This document shows positions 41,776 through 47,758 of a stretch of 64,000 nucleotides of DNA, in pieces. The stretch is from NCBI GenBank assembly GCA_045546275.1, contig JAZQCM010000001.1, forward strand, positions 310,001-374,000, given 5' to 3'. The notes under the pieces were generated by a model. That model saw nothing but the letters and a program-made list of their open reading frames with translations, searched no databases and was not told where the DNA came from. Every line of letters starts with the position of its first letter. The stretch's first letter is position 1. The position numbers and the translations under genes are program-made. The stretch comes from RGIG1927 sp045546275 (GTDB taxonomy: Bacteria; Bacillota; Clostridia; UMGS1883).

Positions 41776-42130
41776 AGCGTTTCATTTTCGGTTTTGATAC
41801 GATAGATGCCGCAAGTGCGAAGATAATAACTGCACCCATACCCCCTGCCGCAGCCGAAAAAGGACCTGTTAATAAACCTAAAACTCCGTTGTCCTCAATG
41901 CCTTTTTTTACCCCTGTAAAAAGATTGTGACCAAACCCTGTAAGCGGCACCGTTGCCCCTGCGCCTGCCAGATCCACAAGATGGTCATACACTCCGATAA
42001 AGGACAAAAATACACCAATACATACAAAGCCCGTAAGTATTCTGGCAGGAGTTAAGTGTGTTTTGTCAATAAGAATCTGCCCTATGGCACAAATAGCACC
42101 GCCAATTAAAAAAGCCCATAAATAATCCAT
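41774..42130 (-). CDS. spoVAE: stage V sporulation protein AE (SpoVAEb type)
   Basis: Inner forespore membrane protein of the SpoVA channel, which moves dipicolinic acid into the spore and out on germination. 118 residues with three to four helices; the family core GFGHNLFTGVKKGIEDNGVLGLL (key: PLTGFGHNL) is clear. I chose the ATG at 42130 because AGGAGG stands seven bases upstream. Its usual partners SpoVAC and SpoVAD are not in the window; it lies 46 bp downstream of two COG0523 GTPase genes. Confidence 0.92.
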   Translation of the reverse strand: MDYLWAFLIGGAICAIGQILIDKTHLTPARILTGFVCIGVFLSFIGVYDHLVDLAGAGATVPLTGFGHNLFTGVKKGIEDNGVLGLLTGPFSAAAGGMGAVIIFALAASIVSKPKMKR

Positions 42131-42176
42131 AGAATTACCTCCTAAAGCTATTTTGGGCATTTTTAATAAAACTATA

Positions 42177-43106
42177 CTATTTTTTAGGTCTGGGCACTAC
42201 TGCAGCACTTAAAAGGTGAATTACAGGGCCTGCTTCTTCATATTCGGGAGCAAATTCAGAGTGCACTACACCTCTCACCCTTACAAAGCTACCTTCTTCA
42301 AGCATTGAGGCTTTGTCGTACTTACACACATAGCCTAAAAACTGCATGTCGTCCTCACAGCAGGTCATAACCATGTTTCCCGCAAGGAAATACCCTTCGC
42401 GGAAATAATCAGGCTTTGCAACCTGAGCTATATATTCCACAGTTTTGCCTTCGTAACGGGCAATGTTGTCTATCATGTCAATATACCACACAATGTAGCT
42501 GTCCTTGTCAAGCACAATAACATCGTCGTTAAGATTATAGGGCAAGTCCTCTTCAAGCATAATATCCATTATTCCCTCTTCGTCATTTACATACATAATA
42601 TCTGCCCCGGGAGCAGTTCTCTTAATGCTGTCCTTGTAAAATTTAAAGTTGTCTTCACGGGTACAACGGTTCATTACAACGGTTGTAGACGAACGAAGCA
42701 TGTCCGCAAAAATGCTTTTCATGTTATTGAAATAGCTTTCAAAGGTTTTTGCATCAACCACAGTTATCTGGTCAACAAGTCGCCATGTTTTGGGCATAGG
42801 CACCTTGTACAAAGGCTGCATACCCCACACACCGTTATATTCAATTATAACGTAGGTTGGCTTGTACTTTTCGTTGAGCTTTCCGAAAACATCGCTTTGA
42901 AGGTTTTCTTTGTCATCAATTGTAACAACGTGAATGTTATCGGGCAAGGAATCGTATTCAACCTCACCTTCTTCACACAATACAATCACAACCCTTTCCT
43001 TTTTCATTTTAGGGTCACGGATAATGGCGTTTTGTATGAAGGTGGTTTTACCTGCTTCTAAAAACCCGTTTATTATAAAAACCGGGACTTTTCCTTCTCC
43101 AAACAT
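42177..43106 (-). CDS. COG0523-type GTPase with TIGR03943-like C-terminus
   Basis: 309-residue GTP-binding protein. The P-loop is INGFLEAGKTTF, in the CobW/COG0523 position; a later VMNRCT motif fits the guanine-recognition region. The classic CxCC metal motif of COG0523 is missing. The C-terminal half (about 205-309, MQFLGYVCKYDKASMLEEGSFVRVRGVV in short pieces) resembles the YcgQ/TIGR03943 domain of membrane-linked transport or permease-associated proteins. It is 5 bp downstream of a second COG0523 gene, so the two GTPases are made together, perhaps one as metal donor and one as partner to a transporter. Function inferred only. Confidence 0.82.
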   Translation of the reverse strand: MFGEGKVPVFIINGFLEAGKTTFIQNAIIRDPKMKKERVVIVLCEEGEVEYDSLPDNIHVVTIDDKENLQSDVFGKLNEKYKPTYVIIEYNGVWGMQPLYKVPMPKTWRLVDQITVVDAKTFESYFNNMKSIFADMLRSSTTVVMNRCTREDNFKFYKDSIKRTAPGADIMYVNDEEGIMDIMLEEDLPYNLNDDVIVLDKDSYIVWYIDMIDNIARYEGKTVEYIAQVAKPDYFREGYFLAGNMVMTCCEDDMQFLGYVCKYDKASMLEEGSFVRVRGVVHSEFAPEYEEAGPVIHLLSAAVVPRPKK

Positions 43107-43111
43107 CTAAA

Positions 43112-44221
43112 TCAACCTCTCTTAAAGAGCTTTTCAAGTGCTTCTTCGTTAAGATTTGCACCTATTACACAAATTTTACCGGTGTAACAGGGACTACCAT
43201 ATCTTATATCGCTTTCCTCAGGAACATAGTCAAAATAAATCCAGTTTTCATCGGACTGAACCATACCCTTTGCTCTTAAAACAAAGCCATACTCACCACT
43301 GTCAAGTGCTGCAAGAATGTTTTCCACATCTTCCTTTGTGTACTTCTTTACAGTTTCAAAGCCCCATGAGGTAAAGGCTTCGTCAGCATGATGATGGTGA
43401 TGTTCATGGTCGTGGCATCCGCAGTCGCAATGCTCGTCGTGTTCATGATGGTGATGCTCGTGTTCATGGTCGTGACAACCGCAGTCGCAGTGCTCATCGT
43501 GTTCATGATGGTGATGCTCGTGTTCATGGTCGTGGCATCCGCAGTCGCAGTGCTCGTCGTGCTCATGATGGTGATGCTCGTGCTCATGATGTGCATGTAA
43601 AGCTTCCTTCAAAAGCTCTTCTTCCATGCTGCCTGTATTAAATGCATCCAAAATCTGTTCCTTGCTTAAAAGGTCAAGATGAGTTGTTATAATATTAGCA
43701 TCTTTATTTATATCGCGAAGAATTTCAACTGCCTGTTCAATCTTTTCGTCTGTGGCCTTATCGGTGCGAGTGAGAAGAATGCAGTTGGAATAATTAACCT
43801 GGTCCTCATAAAATTCGCCAAAATTCTTTCTGTACATTTTGCACTTTGTACAGTCTGCAACAGTAATACAGCTGTCAACTTTTATGTTTTCGTCCTCGGT
43901 GTTGTTAACCGCTGCAATAACGTCAGAAAGCTTACCAACGCCACTGGGTTCAATAATTATTCTGTCGGGGTTATAGGTTTTAACAGTTTCTTCAAGAGCC
44001 TTTGTAAAATCGCCGACCAGGCTGCAGCAAATGCAACCGGAGTTCATTTCGGTAATTTCAATTCCTGCATCCTGTAAAAAGGAGCCGTCAACACCAATTT
44101 CACCAAACTCGTTTTCAATTAAAACAAGCTTTTCGCCCTTGAAAACATCACCAATTAATCTTTTTATAAAAGTTGTTTTCCCTGCTCCCAAAAAGCCGGA
44201 AATAATATTTACTTTAGTCAT
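43112..44221 (-). CDS. COG0523 (CobW/ZNG1-type) GTPase with His/Cys tandem repeats
   Basis: Likely metallochaperone for zinc or another divalent metal. G domain: P-loop ISGFLGAGKTTF, EFGEIGVD, metal motif SGCICCS (CxCC), EPSGVGK and LLTRTDKA. C-terminal part is ordinary CobW_C (GFVLRAKGMVQSDENWIYFDYVPEE). Between them (about 205-285) lies an inserted region made of three 20-residue repeats with HCDCGCHDHEHEHHHHEHDE character, which would bind many metal ions. I chose the ATG at 44221 behind AAGGAAG. The repeats and the G domain together suggest metal storage plus delivery. Family sure; the metal is not known. Confidence 0.92.
   Translation of the reverse strand: MTKVNIISGFLGAGKTTFIKRLIGDVFKGEKLVLIENEFGEIGVDGSFLQDAGIEITEMNSGCICCSLVGDFTKALEETVKTYNPDRIIIEPSGVGKLSDVIAAVNNTEDENIKVDSCITVADCTKCKMYRKNFGEFYEDQVNYSNCILLTRTDKATDEKIEQAVEILRDINKDANIITTHLDLLSKEQILDAFNTGSMEEELLKEALHAHHEHEHHHHEHDEHCDCGCHDHEHEHHHHEHDEHCDCGCHDHEHEHHHHEHDEHCDCGCHDHEHHHHHADEAFTSWGFETVKKYTKEDVENILAALDSGEYGFVLRAKGMVQSDENWIYFDYVPEESDIRYGSPCYTGKICVIGANLNEEALEKLFKRG
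43401..43588 (-). repeat. 60-bp tandem repeat coding for the His/Cys-rich region
   Basis: The DNA repeats with an exact 60-bp period (units 43401-43460, 43461-43520, 43521-43580 and a partial unit), differing at only a few positions. Each unit encodes 20 residues. Such in-frame repeats change in number by slippage. Confidence 0.95.
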
Positions 44222-44240
44222 ATACATTCTTCCTTTTTTC

Positions 44241-44260
44241 AGTATTTTAAAGTATTTTAT
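44241..44260 (-). promoter_or_regulatory. tandem 10-bp direct repeat over the COG0523 -10
   Basis: AGTATTTTAA followed by AGTATTTTAT in direct repeat; the second unit includes the -10 hexamer. A candidate operator of the COG0523 operon. It does not match the Zur or Fur palindromes. Confidence 0.4.
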
Positions 44261-44282
44261 CACTCAAAATGAAAATAGTCAA
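44254..44282 (-). promoter_or_regulatory. promoter of the COG0523 operon
   Basis: Minus-strand -35 TTGACT (44277-44282), 17-bp spacer, -10 TAAAAT (44254-44259), 32 bp before the start codon. Confidence 0.75.
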
Positions 44283-44285
44283 GCA

Positions 44286-44591
44286 TCACAATAGTCTTTC
44301 AAAAATAGTTTCTTCGTTATTTATCAAAAGGGTCAGAACTGCGCCTCCCTTTAAAATCAAATCCTCTTTTTCGTTTTTTGTAAGCTGTTTTATTCTGTAT
44401 TCAAGCTTTGATGCATCGCTTTTATTTTCCGCCTTCCACACAGCTTCAACGCCTAAGGGCTTGTGAGTTTTTGTATACTTTGCTCCTTTTATTTTGCCAT
44501 GCAGGTGCTCTTCAAATCGCCTTTCCACGTCGGTAGTAATACCCGTGTAAAGAAAATTATTCTCACACCTCAGAATATAAACATAGTACAA
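44286..44591 (-). CDS. GIY-YIG family nuclease-like protein (YhbQ/YazA type)
   Basis: A 101-residue protein with the UPF0213/YhbQ fold of the GIY-YIG superfamily: MYYVYILRCENNFLYTGITTDVERRFEEH in pieces (YVYILRC, LYTGITTD, RFEEH). The catalytic-site Tyr and Arg positions of the family are present. These small proteins may act in DNA repair or as stand-alone nucleases; the role is unsettled. The start is TTG at 44591, nine bases after AGGTGG, which gives the family N-terminus. Confidence 0.88.
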   Translation of the reverse strand: MYYVYILRCENNFLYTGITTDVERRFEEHLHGKIKGAKYTKTHKPLGVEAVWKAENKSDASKLEYRIKQLTKNEKEDLILKGGAVLTLLINNEETIFERLL

Positions 44592-44613
44592 AAAAAATCA
44601 CCACCTAAAATTT

Positions 44614-44635
44614 AAAGCCACCCTCAGGTGGCTTT
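44614..44635. terminator. terminator of the phosphoribosyltransferase gene
   Basis: Perfect 9-bp stem (44614-44622 / 44627-44635), loop of 4, with T tracts in both directions. It lies between the phosphoribosyltransferase stop and the GIY-YIG start. Confidence 0.85.
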
Positions 44636-44637
44636 TT

Positions 44638-45285
44638 TTACCTTAATACAGAATATCCGTAGCCGTTAATCAAAGCATCAATTGGCTGACCTTGTTTACA
44701 CAAGGGACATTCATGGGATTTGTAATTTTCAAAATCGCCCAAAAATCCCGGGTCAAAGCAGGAATAAACAGGAATATCGTCAATTGTTTTTTCCACTGTT
44801 GCAAATATTGTGCCAACACAGCTAACTCTGCCACCGTAGTACTTAACAGCTTCAATTGCCGTTTTAACGGTTTTTCCCGAGGTGTAGGATGCCGCAACAA
44901 TCATAACATGCTTGCCTTTAATCATGGGCACAATGTTGTCACGGAACAAAAGCTGACTTGTGGCTGTTGGTTCAGGCTCAATAACATAAATTGAGTCATG
45001 GGCATTTACACTTGTGTAGCTTGATTTTGCAAGCTTGTCGGCAACACAGGTTCCCACAACCTCCATACCATCAATACATAAAATTGTATCAACAATAGTA
45101 TTTCTGTAAAGGTACGATGTCAATTCCTCTGCAATAGCCTGTGCTTCGGATAAACGGGATTTTTGCGCAACAACGTCAATGTAATAGTTACAATGTCTTT
45201 CGTTTGTGGCAAAATGTCCCTTACAAACTCTTAAAAACAAATTTTTTCTTTTTGTTCCATGCTTTACAGTATTTAATGTCAACAT
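44638..45285 (-). CDS. divergent orotate-phosphoribosyltransferase-like protein
   Basis: 215-residue type I phosphoribosyltransferase-like fold. The expected PRPP-binding loop is recognisable as MIVAASYTSGKTVKTAIEAVKYYGG (key: VMIVAASYTSGKT), but the two adjacent acidic residues of the usual motif (DD or ED before the loop) are replaced by Ala-Ala. The protein ends with a CPLC motif and an unusual tail. It may bind nucleotides or PRPP without the usual catalysis, or be a regulator. It has its own promoter and terminator and no pyr genes around it. Confidence 0.75.
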   Translation of the reverse strand: MLTLNTVKHGTKRKNLFLRVCKGHFATNERHCNYYIDVVAQKSRLSEAQAIAEELTSYLYRNTIVDTILCIDGMEVVGTCVADKLAKSSYTSVNAHDSIYVIEPEPTATSQLLFRDNIVPMIKGKHVMIVAASYTSGKTVKTAIEAVKYYGGRVSCVGTIFATVEKTIDDIPVYSCFDPGFLGDFENYKSHECPLCKQGQPIDALINGYGYSVLR

Positions 45286-45307
45286 TAAAACACGCCCTTT
45301 TTCTTTT

Positions 45308-45336
45308 ATTTTACCATATCTTTACCACAAGTTCAA
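45308..45336 (-). promoter_or_regulatory. promoter of the phosphoribosyltransferase-like gene
   Basis: Minus-strand -35 TTGAAC (45331-45336), 17-bp spacer, -10 TAAAAT (45308-45313). Confidence 0.65.
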
Positions 45337-45355
45337 GATTTTTTCTGTGAACGCA

Positions 45356-45383
45356 AAAAAATTCACCCGTAGGTGAATTTTTT
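45356..45383 (-). terminator. terminator of the amino-acid ABC operon
   Basis: Perfect 12-bp stem (45356-45367 / 45372-45383), loop of 4, overlapping the stop codon of the ATP-binding gene; T-rich tail on the minus strand. Confidence 0.9.
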
Positions 45384-46128
45384 AAAGAACCTTATTTAAG
45401 AAATCAATTGTTCTGGGGTGCTTGGGGTTTGAGAAAATCTCCTGAGGAGTACCTTCCTCCAAAATCACACCGCCATCCATGAACATAACCCTGTCTGCAA
45501 CTTCTCTTGCAAAGCCCATTTCGTGAGTTACAACAACCATTGTCATACCGTTTTTAGCCAAATCCTTCATAACCTGAAGAACTTCGCCTACCATTTCGGG
45601 GTCAAGTGCACTTGTAGGTTCGTCAAAGAGCATAACATCGGGATTCATGGCAAGTGCTCTTGCAATTGCCACTCTCTGCTTTTGTCCGCCAGAAAGCTGA
45701 CTGGGATAGCTCTCAGCCTTTTCGGAAAGACCAACAGTTTCCAAAAGTTCAAAGGCTCTTTTCTTTGCGTCTTCCTTGCTTGCTTTCTTTAAATCAACAG
45801 GTGCAAGCATGAGGTTTCTGAGCACGTTCATGTTTGCAAAAAGATTAAAGTGCTGGAAAACCATGCCAATGTTTTCACGAACCTTGTTAATGTCAATCTT
45901 TTTATCGCTGATACGGTTGCCATCTACAACAATTTCACCAGAAGTAATTGTTTCAAGGCGGTTAATACAACGGAGAAAAGTTGACTTACCACTACCGGAA
46001 GGACCGATAACACAAACAACCTCTCCCTCATAAATATCAACATTTATGCCTTTTAAAACTTCTTGATGACCAAAGTTCTTTCTTAAATCTTTTACATGGA
46101 TCTTTATGTTATTCTTATCTGCGGCCAC
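45382..46128 (-). CDS. polar amino-acid ABC transporter, ATP-binding protein
   Basis: ATPase of a GlnQ/ArtP-type importer. Walker A GPSGSGKST, signature LSGGQKQRVAIARAL, Walker B DVMLFDEPTSALDP, switch His VTHEMGFA. 248 residues. It overlaps the permease gene by 14 bases and ends in a terminator. The substrate is probably a polar amino acid such as glutamine, arginine or cystine; the sequence does not say which. Confidence 0.95.
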   Translation of the reverse strand: MAADKNNIKIHVKDLRKNFGHQEVLKGINVDIYEGEVVCVIGPSGSGKSTFLRCINRLETITSGEIVVDGNRISDKKIDINKVRENIGMVFQHFNLFANMNVLRNLMLAPVDLKKASKEDAKKRAFELLETVGLSEKAESYPSQLSGGQKQRVAIARALAMNPDVMLFDEPTSALDPEMVGEVLQVMKDLAKNGMTMVVVTHEMGFAREVADRVMFMDGGVILEEGTPQEIFSNPKHPRTIDFLNKVL

Positions 46129-46804
46129 GGTTCAAGCTCCTCTCCAATGCATTTGCAACCTGCTGCAAAAGCAAAATGATTACAAGGTACATAATACCCA
46201 CAATAATCCATGTCTGGAAAGACATGAAGGTTTTTGCAACAACGTTCTTTGCAGTATTTACGAGTTCCGGGAAACCGATAACCGACAAAATAGAAGTATC
46301 TTTCAATGTAATGATAAACTGATTAACAATGCTGGGAATCATATTCTTGATCGCCTGGGGCAATACAACACGGAACATACTTCTCCAGTAAGAAAGACCT
46401 AAGCTTCGTGCCGCTTCCATCTGACCCGGGTCAATTGACTGAATACCTGCACGTATAATTTCTGACATATATGCACCGCAGTTCAATGCAAGACAGATTG
46501 TACCTGCCTGCAAACCGGAAAGCACTAACTTTATACCTAAAATAGTATCCAGGTCCAAAACATTGTTCCAACAGTAAGGAACACCAAAATAAATAAAATA
46601 TGCCAATACAATCATGGGCACACCTCTTATGAGGTTAACATAAATTGCCGAAATTGTTTTGGACACTTTATTATCCACAACACTCATAAGGCCAAAAACG
46701 ATACCTAAAATGCAACCAAACAAAAGCCCCCACAAAGCAAGCAGCAACGTGTGGCCCATGGCAATTGTAAGCATCTGACCGTATGTTTCTAAAATACGTA
46801 GCAT
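46115..46804 (-). CDS. polar amino-acid ABC transporter, permease
   Basis: Integral membrane subunit of the His/Glu/Gln/Arg-type family, 229 residues, with five helices and the EAA loop EAARSLGLSYWRSMFRVVLPQA near residue 145. An N-terminal helix (TIAMGHTLLLALWGLLFGCILG) begins the family pattern. It lies between the substrate-binding protein gene and the ATPase gene and overlaps the latter. Confidence 0.95.
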   Translation of the reverse strand: MLRILETYGQMLTIAMGHTLLLALWGLLFGCILGIVFGLMSVVDNKVSKTISAIYVNLIRGVPMIVLAYFIYFGVPYCWNNVLDLDTILGIKLVLSGLQAGTICLALNCGAYMSEIIRAGIQSIDPGQMEAARSLGLSYWRSMFRVVLPQAIKNMIPSIVNQFIITLKDTSILSVIGFPELVNTAKNVVAKTFMSFQTWIIVGIMYLVIILLLQQVANALERSLNRGRR

Positions 46805-46828
46805 AAATAGCGTCCTCTCTAAATTGAC

Positions 46829-46855
46829 AAGGGCATCGGAAAATCCAATGCCCTT
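46829..46855 (-). promoter_or_regulatory. intercistronic hairpin after the substrate-binding protein gene
   Basis: Stem AAGGGCAT/ATGCCCTT extended by GGA/TCC with one mismatch, loop AAA, no T tract. It lies between the substrate-binding protein gene and the permease gene, where such hairpins stabilise the binding-protein part of the mRNA and lower expression of the rest. Confidence 0.6.
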
Positions 46856-46867
46856 ATAAATTAGTTA

Positions 46868-47650
46868 TTAACCAAGATAATTAGCAATGATTTCGTCGTA
46901 TGTGCCGTTAGCACGGATATTTGCAAGACCTGTGTTGAAAAGATCAACGAGTTCCTGGTTGTCTGCATTGAAGATTGCAAAACCATATTCAGCAGGTTCA
47001 TTTTCTGTGCCTTCAACAAACTTCATGTCAAGTTCGCCTGTCTTGATGGAGTACTTAAGAATAGGTGTATCATCCATACAAGCTGCTGCAGTACCTGTCA
47101 TAACAGCCTGGTAAATGTCAGCAGAAGTTTCGAGTGTCATAACTTCAAAACCATATTCTTCCTTAATGCTGTCAGCATAAGCCTGGCTCATTGTACCAAT
47201 CTTAACTGCAACAGTCTGACCTGCAAGGTCAGCAAAACCTGCAATTTCGCTGTCAGCTGCAACTGCCATACCCTGAGTTGCTTCGTAGTAACCATCAGAG
47301 AAAATCCAACCTGATTCTTTTCTTGCATCAGTGATGGAAGCACCTGCAATCATACCATCAGCCTGACCTGCCTGACATGCTGCAATAGCTGCATCCCAAC
47401 CAATGTACTGAAGGTCGTATGTAAAGCCCTGATCTTCACTGATTGCCTTTAAAATGTCCATATCGATACCAATAATGTTACCATCAGCATCCTGGAATTC
47501 AAAGGGAGAAAAGCCCATATCTGTTGCAACAACGAAATGCTTAGCTGCCTCAGTTGCATCTACTGTTTCGTCTACTACGTTGTTTGTACCGCAAGCTACA
47601 AGGCAAAGACCCATGATAACTGCGAGCATTAAACACATAATCTTTTTCAT
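46868..47650 (-). CDS. polar amino-acid ABC transporter, substrate-binding lipoprotein
   Basis: Exported solute-binding lipoprotein of family 3, 260 residues. Lipobox LVAC (near residue 20), then FVVATDMGFSPFEFQDADGNIIGIDMDI in short parts (GFSPFEF, DADGNIIGID), the family-3 signature. It gives the substrate to the permease and is the first gene of the operon behind a consensus promoter; GGAGG precedes the ATG. Confidence 0.95.
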   Translation of the reverse strand: MKKIMCLMLAVIMGLCLVACGTNNVVDETVDATEAAKHFVVATDMGFSPFEFQDADGNIIGIDMDILKAISEDQGFTYDLQYIGWDAAIAACQAGQADGMIAGASITDARKESGWIFSDGYYEATQGMAVAADSEIAGFADLAGQTVAVKIGTMSQAYADSIKEEYGFEVMTLETSADIYQAVMTGTAAACMDDTPILKYSIKTGELDMKFVEGTENEPAEYGFAIFNADNQELVDLFNTGLANIRANGTYDEIIANYLG

Positions 47651-47684
47651 GATAAATTACCTCCGTAAAAATATTATCTCTCAA

Positions 47685-47713
47685 ATTATACAATAATTCT
47701 TGTAAAATGTCAA
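47685..47713 (-). promoter_or_regulatory. consensus promoter of the amino-acid ABC operon
   Basis: Minus-strand -35 TTGACA (47708-47713), 17-bp spacer, -10 TATAAT (47685-47690): a perfect match to the sigma-A consensus. Confidence 0.9.
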
Positions 47714-47726
47714 CAACTGTTTTTAA

Positions 47727-47754
47727 AAAAGCCTGCAGATATCTGCAGGCTTTT
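47727..47754 (-). terminator. terminator of the stalk/ricin protein gene
   Basis: Perfect 14-bp palindrome (47727-47740 / 47741-47754) without spacer, folding as a stem with a small loop, with T tract on both strands. Confidence 0.85.
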
Positions 47755-47758
47755 AATC

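Noticed and set aside
42149..42177. Sigma-G-like promoter for spoVAE (GTATA-17-CAAAATA on the minus strand)
   Set aside because: The -10 has a mismatch, and the expected transcription start would fall inside the AGGAGG ribosome binding site, so it could not work well.
43401..43588. Possible CRISPR array (regular 60-bp repeats)
   Set aside because: The units are contiguous without spacers and lie in frame within a COG0523 gene; they encode the His/Cys repeat.
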